From Fibrobacter sp. UWR3 (GTDB lineage Bacteria > Fibrobacterota > Fibrobacteria > Fibrobacterales > Fibrobacteraceae): a stretch of 64,000 nucleotides of DNA. The notes beneath the pieces were generated by a model, which ran no database searches, was not told the DNA's origin, and saw nothing but the letters and a program-made list of their open reading frames with translations. Position 1 is the stretch's first letter. Every line of letters begins with the position of its first letter. Both the position numbers and the translations under genes were made by a program. Below are positions 33,554 through 42,320 of this stretch, piece by piece. The stretch is taken from contig NZ_FRCW01000002.1 of assembly GCF_900143055.1 (NCBI RefSeq), positions 1 through 64,000 on the forward strand. The letters run 5' to 3'.

Positions 33554-34375
33554 ATGCCAACTATATACGATTATACAGACTACCGCGACGCCATTCGGGA
33601 CTTCTACCTCGAAAAGAAGAAGAGTAACAGCAAGTACTCCTATAGCGTGCTCGGGCTTGCCATTGGCTTGAACGCAAGCCATGTGTTCTGCGTCGTGGAA
33701 AAGAAGCGGAACCTGCCCGTCCGTTGCGTCCCCGCCATCAAGAAGCTCCTCGGCCTCACGGGCCGCGCAGCGCAGTACTTTGACCTGCTGCTCGCCGCCA
33801 CCCGCACCAAGTCCGAAAAGACCCGCGAAGAAATCCTCGCGAAGGCAAGCCTGCTGCGCGACGTGAAGAAGCATTACCTGCAAGAGAAGGAACAAAAGTA
33901 CCTCAGCGACTGGTGGACCCCCGTCATTCGCGCCCTGATCGAAGTCAACCAGGGCAGAATCAACGCCCAGGAAATTGCAGAGACTCTCGAGCCCAACATC
34001 GGCGTCGAAAGCGTACAGGAAAGCATAGACCTCTTGAAGGACCTCGGCTTTATCCAGCCGCTCGGAAACGGTCTCGTGAAGCTTGCCGACGCCCATATCA
34101 ACATTTCGGGCGAGGAACGTGCCCAGGCCATCCGGAATTTCCAAGCAAATGTCATGCAAATCGGCGCCCGTTCCTTGAACGCGATACCCCCTGCGGACAG
34201 AGATATTTCTACACTTACAATGGCAGTTGACCAAAAGGGATTTGAAGATATCAAGAATATGATCCAGGAATTCCGGAAGGAAGTGCAGGTACGGGTGGAC
34301 AAGTGCGGCAAGCCGACACGCGTCCTGCAAATGAACCTTGCGTTATTCCCGGTCGCATTCAACAAGAAGAAATAG
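33554..34375 (+). CDS. TIGR02147-family protein
   Basis: A 273-residue cytoplasmic protein of the Fibrobacter paralogous family TIGR02147 (DUF4423 region). It opens with the family-like IYDYTDYRDAIRDFYLEKK, followed by a helix-turn-helix-like segment (about 30-60; SVLGLAIGLNASHVFCVVEKKR) and the KKHYLQEKEQKYLSDWW region (about 107). A C-terminal alpha/beta domain follows (RDISTLTMAVDQKGFEDI). Members are thought to be regulators, typically encoded beside one exported protein. Here a lipoprotein gene follows after 5 bp, in keeping with that pattern. Confidence 0.9.
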   Translation: MPTIYDYTDYRDAIRDFYLEKKKSNSKYSYSVLGLAIGLNASHVFCVVEKKRNLPVRCVPAIKKLLGLTGRAAQYFDLLLAATRTKSEKTREEILAKASLLRDVKKHYLQEKEQKYLSDWWTPVIRALIEVNQGRINAQEIAETLEPNIGVESVQESIDLLKDLGFIQPLGNGLVKLADAHINISGEERAQAIRNFQANVMQIGARSLNAIPPADRDISTLTMAVDQKGFEDIKNMIQEFRKEVQVRVDKCGKPTRVLQMNLALFPVAFNKKK

Positions 34376-34380
34376 TAACC

Positions 34381-35928
34381 ATGAACGCCTTGTATAAAAC
34401 ATTTGTACTTGCTCCGTTCGCGCTGTTCTGTGCGTGCACCAATTCCGGTACCGCCGGCAGCACCACCGAAACGGAAAACGCCATCGCACGCGGTGACGGT
34501 ACGGTTACTATTCGCCTGAACGATGCCGCCAGGGCTGCATACAGGGTTCTCCCCAACAGTTTTGTCGCCGATACGGCCGGGACCCCCGTCCCCGACAGCG
34601 CCTATACCTACATGGGCGAAACCGACTCCGCCGGGAGCATCCTTATCAAGGACCACCTCGAAGGCTCGTTCACCATAGAGATTGAAAAAGGCGATTCCGC
34701 CATTGCGTTCCAGTACACGCTGAGCAAGGAAAACAAGGAATTCGCCGTCAAGAGCGCGAAACTTACCGCAAGGGGCGCCGTAATGGGAGCCGTTTCCGTT
34801 CCTGAAAATGCTCCGCACGCCTGGGTACATGTGCCGGGTGTCGGCAGGGTCGTCAAGACCGACACGCTCGGGAACTTCCTCATCGAAGGCCTCCCCACGG
34901 GCAAGCTCTCGATTGTCTCCTGGAACGTGCAGACGCAAGACACGATTGCGGAAACCTCCGTCGAGGTTCCGGCGAAGGACACCCTCGACCTGGGGCATAT
35001 CCTCGCCCCGGGCGAAACAATCAACAAGCAATCCATGTCCGTGACGGCAAGCGACATTATCTCCAGCTGGATGAAGCCGGTGAGCATCCCCTCCGTGATG
35101 ACCCTCAGGCTCGACTCCGCGAATTTCGACTTTGCAAGCGCGAAGGGCGACGGGAGCGACGTGCACCTGCTAGACAAGGACGGCAACGAAGTGCCGATGC
35201 AGGTTGACTTCTGGGATTCCACTCGCCAGAGCGCGGCTATTTTCGTGCGGCTCGAAAGCCAGAAGGATACATCTGCCACATGGACTCTGGAATGGGGCGA
35301 CCCGTATGCCAAGCCGCAGAAGCAGGCTGACGTGTGGGATTCCATCAGCGACACGCTCAAGTACGCCCTCAATTCCGTAGAATTTTTCAACTTCGACAGC
35401 AAGGCCATCGTAAACGACCTGCCCTCCCCGCTCAAGAAGTACGACTGGTACGTGCAGTTGCACACGGTTGACACGCTTTCTGACTCGGTGACGGTCAAGA
35501 CCCTCTCGCCCGCAAGTTTCTTGCAGGCCGATACCAAGGGGCGTCCGGGAACGGTAGCACATATCGAGTACACTGCCGACTATCCAGACTACATCGTGTT
35601 CGGGACCCGCGTTGCACAGCACACGCACGACTGGGGCCGCATGGATTCGCTGGTCGTATGGCTCCGCGGGGACGGCGACTACGAGATTATTCTCGAAAAC
35701 CTTCTCGACAGCCTGAACTACAAGGCGTCGCACAAGGGCAAGTTGAGCAGCAGTTGGGAACGCATCACGCTCAAGCCTGAAGATTTCGACTATGTCCAGC
35801 GCGATTACCACGGATGGGAAGCGGCCCGCGACAAGATAACGAACTTCACGATTTTCGCCTACAATGGCTCGGAAATCTGGATTGACAACGTGCGCGCCTA
35901 CGGGATAAACGTCGACGAATTCAAGTAA
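34381..35928 (+). CDS. DUF2341-type lipoprotein
   Basis: A 515-residue lipoprotein, signal peptide ending FCAC (Cys about 19). Residues about 35-200 form beta domains resembling carboxypeptidase-regulatory repeats (GAVMGAVSVPENAPHAWVHVPG, DTLGNFLIEGLPTGKLSI). A DUF2341-like module follows (about 225-310; VHLLDKDGNEVPMQVDFWD, TWTLEWGDPYA). The last 160 residues look like a carbohydrate-binding beta-sandwich (SLVVWLRGDGDYEIILENL, WIDNVRAYG). Encoded 5 bp after the TIGR02147 gene, so the two form an operon; the lipoprotein is the likely effector, perhaps binding plant polysaccharide. Confidence 0.78.
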   Translation: MNALYKTFVLAPFALFCACTNSGTAGSTTETENAIARGDGTVTIRLNDAARAAYRVLPNSFVADTAGTPVPDSAYTYMGETDSAGSILIKDHLEGSFTIEIEKGDSAIAFQYTLSKENKEFAVKSAKLTARGAVMGAVSVPENAPHAWVHVPGVGRVVKTDTLGNFLIEGLPTGKLSIVSWNVQTQDTIAETSVEVPAKDTLDLGHILAPGETINKQSMSVTASDIISSWMKPVSIPSVMTLRLDSANFDFASAKGDGSDVHLLDKDGNEVPMQVDFWDSTRQSAAIFVRLESQKDTSATWTLEWGDPYAKPQKQADVWDSISDTLKYALNSVEFFNFDSKAIVNDLPSPLKKYDWYVQLHTVDTLSDSVTVKTLSPASFLQADTKGRPGTVAHIEYTADYPDYIVFGTRVAQHTHDWGRMDSLVVWLRGDGDYEIILENLLDSLNYKASHKGKLSSSWERITLKPEDFDYVQRDYHGWEAARDKITNFTIFAYNGSEIWIDNVRAYGINVDEFK

Positions 35929-36153
35929 GATTCGCGGCTTTTACTACAAACAAGTTAACAAAATACAGACAAGAACCGCATCTTTGCGAGCATTTAGTGC
36001 GTATCCAGCGCGATTCCAGCGTGCATTTGCGGCAATTCGCCGATTTCAAGTCCCCATTCACCGCGATTTCAAAAAAATCCAGCCACATTTTTGCACAAAG
36101 AATTATATTATGCAGAGAAATTCAAAAGAGCTACACTCAAAAGGATTTTGATA

Positions 36154-36921
36154 ATGAAAAAGATTTTCCTCACTATGGCAACAGCCCTCGTCTTTTTCGG
36201 TTGCGCACAGATTGACGAAACGGAACGCGGCGTTGTTCTCCAGTTTGGCAAGTACAGCGAGACGTTCGAACCCGGCCTCAACTTCTACAACATCATCACC
36301 AAGGAAGTCGTCCGCATCCCGGTCAGCACGCAGCTCGAAACCGTCAAGATTGAATCCGGTTCGAAGGACCTGCAGACCGTCTACGTAGGCACGAACGTGA
36401 ACTACCACGTTGACCCGCTGAACGTCGACAAGATTTACTCCAAGTACGGCACGCGCTACGTATCTACCGTGCTCCAGCCCAAGATCAAGGAAACCATCAC
36501 AGGCATCACGCCGCAGTACGTTCCCGAAGAAATGCTCCAGAAGCGCGAAGAAATCCGCAGCCGCATGGAAGCGGCGCTCAAGGCAAAACTCGATTCCGCG
36601 GGCGCACATATCGTGATTGACGGCTTCACCATCACCGAATTCCAGTTCAGCCGCGCATTCAACGAGGCCATCGAGGCCAAGCAGGTACAGGAGCAGGAAG
36701 CCCTCAAGGAAAAGAACATCAAGATCAAGATGGACTACCAGAACGAGCAGCGCGTCGCGAAGGCCAAGGCCGATTCCGCCGTCATCGCGCTCCAGATGGA
36801 AGCCCTCAAGAAGCAGAATGGCAAGGAATACCTGATGCTCAAGTGGATTGAGAAATGGGACGGCAAGCTCCCGCAGGTAAACGGGAACGATAAAGTCATC
36901 CCGATGATCAACATGCAATAA
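36154..36921 (+). CDS. Prohibitin/SPFH-domain lipoprotein
   Basis: A 255-residue protein. The start at 36154 has AAGGA upstream and opens a lipoprotein signal peptide ending FFGC (Cys about 15). The SPFH domain (about 17-190) has ETERGVVLQFGKYSETFEPGLNF and VTYVGTNVNYHVDP-like strands, followed by a long helical region (KQVQEQEALKEKNIKIKMDYQNEQ) typical of prohibitins and HflK/HflC. Most bacterial prohibitins use a transmembrane anchor; this one appears to be lipidated. SPFH proteins form ring or cage scaffolds that control proteases and membrane domains. Confidence 0.88.
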   Translation: MKKIFLTMATALVFFGCAQIDETERGVVLQFGKYSETFEPGLNFYNIITKEVVRIPVSTQLETVKIESGSKDLQTVYVGTNVNYHVDPLNVDKIYSKYGTRYVSTVLQPKIKETITGITPQYVPEEMLQKREEIRSRMEAALKAKLDSAGAHIVIDGFTITEFQFSRAFNEAIEAKQVQEQEALKEKNIKIKMDYQNEQRVAKAKADSAVIALQMEALKKQNGKEYLMLKWIEKWDGKLPQVNGNDKVIPMINMQ

Positions 36922-36929
36922 AAAAAGGT

Positions 36930-36937
36930 TATATTTA
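36930..36937 (+). promoter_or_regulatory. TAnnTTT-type -7 box
   Basis: TATATTTA, 25 bases before the FISUMP gene ATG; the short leader includes AGGAG. Suggests this gene has its own promoter. Confidence 0.4.
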
Positions 36938-36962
36938 CAGACAACCTGCACCAGGAGTCCAT

Positions 36963-37718
36963 ATGAGTACATCGTTTATCGTTTTCGTAGTCCTCGCCAT
37001 AGTCATTGTCGCCTTCTCGGCATACCGTCTAGGCGTCAGGGTCAGCAGGGCCGCAAAACAGGAGGCCCCCGAGGCCCAGAACAAGATTCCGTACGAAAAG
37101 TGCGTCGAGAAAAACACGAAGGCGTTCAAGTACGGCACCTTCACCGATGCCCGCGATGGCGAAACCTACCGCACCGTAAAGATTGGCGGACAGACCTGGA
37201 TGGCAGAGAACCTGCGTTTCAAGACCGAGGGGACATTCGCCCCGAACGACGAGGAATCCAACGTGAAGCAGTTCGGCCGCCTCTACACGTGGGCGACCGC
37301 ACTCAACATTCCGGCGGAATACACCGAAGAGTCTACGGCAAACGACAGCGAACTGCACAGCAAAATCAAGGACAAGAACTTCCAGGGAATCGCGCCGGAA
37401 GGTTGGCACATCCCGAGCAACCAGGAATGGGAACAACTCCTTGCCAATATCGACCCCAAATCGGACGGCAGCGAGTTCCGCAGCGCATGCTCTTGGCAAA
37501 AACCGGGCAAGGATACCTTCGGGTTCTTCGCCCTGCCGGCAGGCTACCGCTTCAACAACGGCACGTACCACCACTTCGGCAGGCGCGCACGCTTCTGGAG
37601 CAAGGACGAATACGGCAAGGCGAACGCCTTCCGCCTGAGCATCACGGACAACTCCATCGACATCGAGGGTGTATACCGGTCCGACGCCGTTTCCATCCGA
37701 TGCGTAAAGAACGCCTAA
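36963..37718 (+). CDS. Membrane-anchored FISUMP-domain protein
   Basis: A 251-residue protein with one N-terminal membrane anchor (about 4-22) and a single FISUMP domain (TIGR02145, about 55-250). Domain landmarks are FTDARDGETYRTVKIGGQTWMAENL, FGRLYTWATAL, GIAPEGWHIPSNQEWEQLL, FGFFALPAGYR and SIRCVKNA. Unlike the other FISUMP genes in this window it has no Ser-rich linker and no lipobox. AGGAG precedes the ATG. FISUMP domains are abundant surface modules in Fibrobacter, with C-type-lectin-like character suggested; exact ligand unknown. Confidence 0.9.
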   Translation: MSTSFIVFVVLAIVIVAFSAYRLGVRVSRAAKQEAPEAQNKIPYEKCVEKNTKAFKYGTFTDARDGETYRTVKIGGQTWMAENLRFKTEGTFAPNDEESNVKQFGRLYTWATALNIPAEYTEESTANDSELHSKIKDKNFQGIAPEGWHIPSNQEWEQLLANIDPKSDGSEFRSACSWQKPGKDTFGFFALPAGYRFNNGTYHHFGRRARFWSKDEYGKANAFRLSITDNSIDIEGVYRSDAVSIRCVKNA

Positions 37719-37785
37719 TGCAACAATCCATAGCGAGGCACCGAGCCCCGCTATTTTTTTACCCTCTTCGCCAGGAACTCTCAAG

Positions 37786-38808
37786 ATGATTCTGCGGAAG
37801 CCTGATTTCTACGACACTTTCAAGTGCATCGCCTCGCAGTGTACCGACACATGCTGCGTCGGCTGGGAAATCGATGTGGACAGGAACTCGCAGGAAGTTT
37901 ACAACAAAGTAGCAGGAACGTTTGGCGAGAAGTTGCGCGCGAACATCGAGGACGGGCATTTCAAGCTGCTCCCCCACGACCGCTGCCCGTTCCTTACCGG
38001 CGGGAACCTCTGTGAAATCTACACGAACCTGGGAGAGGGCGCGTTGTGCGACATCTGTCGCGAGCACCCGCGATTCGTGGAGGTCTACGGCAACGTTATG
38101 GAGCGGGGGCTCGGCCTCTGCTGCGAAGAGGCAACGCGCCTGCTGCTTGCGGGGAACGGCCCGCTTGCATTCGTGAGCGAGGAAAGCGACGAGCCCGAAG
38201 ACGAACTGAGCGAAGATGACCGCGAGATATGCAACGAGGTGCTGTACGAGCGGGAATACATTTTCAGGACTCTTGCCGATTTCGACAAGCCTTTTGGCAA
38301 CCGGCTATACGACGCCTTCGGGTACACAGGAGACAAGCCATTCGCCCCGCTGAACGATGCCCGCGGGCTATATGAATTGCTCGCCAAGACGGAAAGTTTT
38401 GGCCCCGCGTGGGACGAAGCGCTTACTCGTATCAAGGAAAGTATTGAAAATGCCGCAGGGCTCCAGGACGAGGGCTACTTCTCGGAAACAGAAAGTGCAC
38501 GCCTCCTCGCCTACCTCGTGTACCGTCACTACGCCAAATGCCTCTTTGAGGGGCGCGAAGAAGGCAAGCGCAACTTTGCCCTCTTCTTCTGGAATGCTGT
38601 CCGGTTCTTTACCCGCGAACTCGCGGGCATCCCGGCATTCGAAACAAACAAAGCATCAGAAATAAACGGCATCGCAGAATTAAACAGCGCCGCGCCCGAG
38701 GGGCAGACCGCACAGCGCGTAAAAATCAACGCCATCAAGATTCTCTCCCGGCAGCTGGAATACTCCGAGGAGAACATGGAACTCATCGAAAAAGAACTGG
38801 ACGGCTAG
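37786..38808 (+). CDS. fliB: FliB-like lysine N-methylase
   Basis: A 340-residue protein of the flagellin lysine-N-methylase (FliB) family. The N-terminal Cys-rich region is intact: FKCIASQCTDTCCVGWEI (about 12-28), CPFL...CEIY and CDICREHPRF (about 85-95). These likely bind a metal cluster needed for methyl transfer. FliB methylates flagellin lysines in Salmonella. No flagellar gene is in this window and Fibrobacter is generally non-flagellated, so the substrate here should be another protein. Its TAG stop shares CTAG with the stop of the convergent MATE gene. Confidence 0.85.
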   Translation: MILRKPDFYDTFKCIASQCTDTCCVGWEIDVDRNSQEVYNKVAGTFGEKLRANIEDGHFKLLPHDRCPFLTGGNLCEIYTNLGEGALCDICREHPRFVEVYGNVMERGLGLCCEEATRLLLAGNGPLAFVSEESDEPEDELSEDDREICNEVLYEREYIFRTLADFDKPFGNRLYDAFGYTGDKPFAPLNDARGLYELLAKTESFGPAWDEALTRIKESIENAAGLQDEGYFSETESARLLAYLVYRHYAKCLFEGREEGKRNFALFFWNAVRFFTRELAGIPAFETNKASEINGIAELNSAAPEGQTAQRVKINAIKILSRQLEYSEENMELIEKELDG

Positions 38809-40223
38809 TTGCCCTTTTCCAGCACGTGCCTGCGCCACTTGCCGCTTTTCCACCGCATCCAGAAAATTATCGGGGCTGTCCCGTACACGGCAACGACGGC
38901 AATCCATGCGTAATGCGCCGGCAGGTGGAACACGTATGCGGCAACGTAGAGCGCACCCGCAACACACCAGTTCATTATGGCACAAGTAAACATCACCCAC
39001 ACCGTATCGCCCGCGCCGCGCAACGCCCCCGCATACACCACAAGCAGGACTTCCACAAAAATGTAGAGCGTAGCAATCTGCAGCATGAATATGCTCATGG
39101 GGCGCGCCGCATCGAAAATCGCAATCGCTTCCGCAGTCGCCTCGGCCACATCGGGCTTGAAGATATCCGTCAATACGCCCGGCAAGAACACGAAGAAAAT
39201 TCCCATGATGAGCGAGTAGCCCCACCCAAGCTTGAGCCCCGAATAAGTGGAGCGGCTTGCGGCAGCGCCATCCCTTGCCCCCACATAGCGCCCCACCAGG
39301 CTAGTAGACGCAATTTCCAATCCCATCAGGGGCACGTACGCCACCATGTCCCAGTTGAACATCACCGAAGATGCTGTCGCCGCCTCGGGCCCGAGGGCAT
39401 GGAACATGAGGATAAGCAACTGGAATGCGGTCATGTTCAGGAACATCTCGACACCCGAGGGGATCCCCTTCTTCAACAACTCGCGGGTAAGCGGCGCGCT
39501 AAATGCAAAAGACTTGCGGGAGCTGAACCGTTCGCTGCAATCGCGCCCGAAGAACTTTGCAAACAGGATGACGGTCGATACCAGGTTCCCGATGAGCGTC
39601 CCGTACGCGGCACCCGCGACACCCAGCGCGGGGATTGGCCCCAGGCCGTATATCAGCACGAAGTTACAGACAACGTTCACAATCATGCCCACGAACGCAG
39701 CCTTCATCACAATCTTGGTCTCACCGATGCCGCTAAAGAAGCAGGGAGCCGCGTTCCTTACCAGGGTAATGACCCCACCGAACATCAGGATATTGAAATA
39801 CGTTTTCTGGTATTCCAGCTGGTCGGCAGGCAGGTGTTCGAGCCCGAAGGCAAAATGCCCCACGGGAATAGTCAGGTACAGGAGCGGCACGCAGACAAGC
39901 GACAGGTACACCGCCTGCATAAAGACCTTCGCGCAGTCGCCCCGCTGCTTTGCACCCAGGCGCTGCGCCACCATCGCAGTCGTATAGCTGATGGCGCCGG
40001 TGAAAAACATCGTGAGAGCAAGCTGCACCGCACCCGCGCCAAGCGCGGCATTCATTTCGGCGGGGCCGAGCTTCGAAAGAAACAGGCGGTCGATAAACGT
40101 CATGATGGTATCGAAACTCATCGACAAAAGCATCGGAAGTGCCACTACGAGCACATCCTTTACGTCCCCGTTCTTCTTGAATTTCGACGGCCTGTAGAAC
40201 CTGTTCAATATCGCATCGACCAT
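38805..40223 (-). CDS. MATE-family efflux transporter
   Basis: A 472-residue inner-membrane protein with about 12 hydrophobic segments in two pseudo-repeats (MatE domains about 15-175 and 240-400). Visible family features include KDVLVVALPMLLSMSFDTIMTFIDRLFLSKLG and QRLGAKQRGDC. MATE proteins export drugs or metabolites against Na+ or H+. The ATG at 40223 is preferred over in-frame TTG at 40253; it lies 9 bases after a TATATTTG box and lacks a ribosome-binding site. Confidence 0.92.
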   Translation of the reverse strand: MVDAILNRFYRPSKFKKNGDVKDVLVVALPMLLSMSFDTIMTFIDRLFLSKLGPAEMNAALGAGAVQLALTMFFTGAISYTTAMVAQRLGAKQRGDCAKVFMQAVYLSLVCVPLLYLTIPVGHFAFGLEHLPADQLEYQKTYFNILMFGGVITLVRNAAPCFFSGIGETKIVMKAAFVGMIVNVVCNFVLIYGLGPIPALGVAGAAYGTLIGNLVSTVILFAKFFGRDCSERFSSRKSFAFSAPLTRELLKKGIPSGVEMFLNMTAFQLLILMFHALGPEAATASSVMFNWDMVAYVPLMGLEIASTSLVGRYVGARDGAAASRSTYSGLKLGWGYSLIMGIFFVFLPGVLTDIFKPDVAEATAEAIAIFDAARPMSIFMLQIATLYIFVEVLLVVYAGALRGAGDTVWVMFTCAIMNWCVAGALYVAAYVFHLPAHYAWIAVVAVYGTAPIIFWMRWKSGKWRRHVLEKGN

Positions 40224-40240
40224 ATTGGGCGGCAAATATA
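40224..40240 (-). promoter_or_regulatory. TAnnTTTG -7 box, MATE gene
   Basis: TATATTTG (minus strand, 40240-40233) lies 9 bases before the ATG. A very short leader is inferred. Confidence 0.45.
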
Positions 40241-40253
40241 GAAAAAAAGACAA

Positions 40254-40363
40254 GGGAGGGCATCAGCCCTCCCTAAGACCCTCCCGACACTTAATAATCC
40301 GCGACATTCTTGTCACTAGATTATGGTACTGCGGATTATTTGCGTGGGCACCTTACGGTGCCC
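40254..40363. other. Hairpin cluster between MATE and GspE genes
   Basis: Three inverted repeats: GGGAGGGC/GCCCTCCC (40254-40273, ATCA loop), AATAATCCGC/GCGGATTATT (40293-40340) and GGGCACC/GGTGCCC (40346-40363, TTAC loop). The last lies just 3' of the GspE-like gene and may help end its transcript, although no T tract follows. Confidence 0.5.
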
Positions 40364-40385
40364 TGTACTTCAACAGAATTATTTA

Positions 40386-42320
40386 TCAATCATCCGGTGC
40401 AGAAGCACCCACGGCCTGTTCGAGAGTCGTAAGCCCCTGCAGCGCCTTATTGATACCGTCCATACGCAGCGTAATCATGTCGCATTCCTTCATGGCGCAA
40501 CGCTTGATTTCGTCGCCGGATGCGCGCTTGATAACCAGGTTACGTACGGATTCGTTCGGCACGAGGAACTCGTAGATACCGCAACGGCCCTTGTAGCCCG
40601 AGCCATCGCACTTGTCGCAGCCCTTGCCATGGTAGAACTGCATATCCGGAGACAGGTGCAGTTCTTCGCGCAGGGAGTCCGAAATTTCCACCGGCTCCTT
40701 GCAGTACTTGCAAATGCGGCGCACAAGACGCTGGGCCAAAATGCCCTTGATAGCGGTAGAAACAAGGAACGGTTCCAGGCCCATTTCCAGCAAGCGCGGG
40801 AACGAACCAGCAGCATCGTTTGTATGCAACGTACTGAAGACCAAGTGACCCGTCAATGCGGCTTCAATAGCCATGGACGACGTCTCCTGGTCACGCATTT
40901 CACCGATCATGATAACATCCGGGTCCTGACGGAGCAGGGCGCGAATGCCCGCCGCGAAGGTAAAGCCTGCGGCGTTGTTAATTTGTCCTTGGTTAACGCC
41001 ATCGATGTTCAATTCCACCGGGTCTTCCATGGTAGAAATGTTAATCGTGGAATCAAGAATCTCGCGAATGGAGGCATAAAGCGTAGTAGACTTACCGGAA
41101 CCCGTCGGGCCGGTCACCAGCACAATTCCGTTAGGAGCATTAATCGCATCGATAAACTGCTTGAACACGCGCGGGTCGAAGCCCATGTCCTTCAGCGGGA
41201 ACTGACCCGAGTTCGGGTCCAAGATACGCATAACGATCTTTTCGCACACGCCGCGCTTACGCAGAGAAATCGGGAACGAGCTCACACGAAGGTCAACTTC
41301 GGAACCCTTGTAGCGCACCGTGAAACGTCCGTCCAAAGGTTTACGCTTTTCAGCAATATCCATCTTGGAAAGGAGCTTGATACGCGAAAGGATCTGCGGC
41401 ATCAGTCGCGCCGGAATCGGGGCCATCACCTGCAGGTCACCGTCAATACGGTAACGCAGCTTGAGGAAGGTCTCCTGCGGTTCCAGGTGAATATCAGATG
41501 CGTGGCGCGCAATGGCTTCGTGGATAAGCGTCGTCACAATCTTCACGACCGCGCGGCCTTCTTCGTCAGTCAGTTCCGGTTCGTCGCTGCCGCCCTGACC
41601 GCGTTCCACGGTCTCAAGTTCTTCGCCATCCTTGCTTTCGCTGATAAGTTCGGCAAGCGATTCCTCTTGCGGGCCGTGACCCGCAAACACTCGTTCGATG
41701 GTCTTCTGCACGTCGACTTCGGATGCCATCACGACATCCACTTCCATCTTGACCTTGAACTTCACAATCTGGATGACGCGCATGTTCGTGGGGTCGGTCA
41801 TCGCAAGCGTCAAGGCCTCGCGGACGGCCTTGCGGTCGTCATCGTTCTTCGAAACGAACAGCGGTACAATCTTGTACTGCTTGCACATGTCCTCGGGCAG
41901 GTACGTGTAGGCATCCGGGTCGATATTGAAGTTCTCGAGTTTCACGTACGGGACTTCGAACTGCCTCGAGAGAATCTCGACAAGCCTCTCTTCGGGCATG
42001 TAGCCCAGTTCCACGAGCGTGCGTCCCAGGCGCTTGCCCGTCGACTTCTGCGTTTCGAGAGCCTTCTCCAGCTGTTCGGGCTTGATGTAGCCCTGCGCGA
42101 GGAGCATCTCGCCGATACGCATCTTGGTCGTGGACTGCATCTGCACGCCAAGGATGCTCGTGAGCGTATCTTCCGACACCATGCCCAAGCGCACAAGGAT
42201 TCGCGCGAGGGGAATGCCGGTACGCTTGTGTTCGGATGTAGCGTGAGCCAGCTGGTCTTCGTCGAGCACGCGCTGACGGAGCAACAACTCACCGAGGTTC
42301 ATTTTCACGTTACTAATCAT
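40386..42320 (-). CDS. GspE/PilB-type secretion ATPase
   Basis: A 644-residue cytoplasmic ATPase of type II secretion or type IV pili. Two N-terminal MshEN/T2SSE_N repeats (about 5-60 and 65-130; RIGEMLLAQGYIKPEQLEKAL, KRLGRTLVELGY) are of the kind that bind c-di-GMP in related proteins. The motor domain has Walker A GPTGSGKST (about 405), Walker B with Glu in GEMRD (about 470) and the zinc tetra-Cys CKYC...CDKC (about 575-605). The ATG at 42320 overlaps the thiL stop (ATGA). Alternative ATG at 42302. No other pilus or secretion gene is adjacent. Confidence 0.92.
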   Translation of the reverse strand: MISNVKMNLGELLLRQRVLDEDQLAHATSEHKRTGIPLARILVRLGMVSEDTLTSILGVQMQSTTKMRIGEMLLAQGYIKPEQLEKALETQKSTGKRLGRTLVELGYMPEERLVEILSRQFEVPYVKLENFNIDPDAYTYLPEDMCKQYKIVPLFVSKNDDDRKAVREALTLAMTDPTNMRVIQIVKFKVKMEVDVVMASEVDVQKTIERVFAGHGPQEESLAELISESKDGEELETVERGQGGSDEPELTDEEGRAVVKIVTTLIHEAIARHASDIHLEPQETFLKLRYRIDGDLQVMAPIPARLMPQILSRIKLLSKMDIAEKRKPLDGRFTVRYKGSEVDLRVSSFPISLRKRGVCEKIVMRILDPNSGQFPLKDMGFDPRVFKQFIDAINAPNGIVLVTGPTGSGKSTTLYASIREILDSTINISTMEDPVELNIDGVNQGQINNAAGFTFAAGIRALLRQDPDVIMIGEMRDQETSSMAIEAALTGHLVFSTLHTNDAAGSFPRLLEMGLEPFLVSTAIKGILAQRLVRRICKYCKEPVEISDSLREELHLSPDMQFYHGKGCDKCDGSGYKGRCGIYEFLVPNESVRNLVIKRASGDEIKRCAMKECDMITLRMDGINKALQGLTTLEQAVGASAPDD

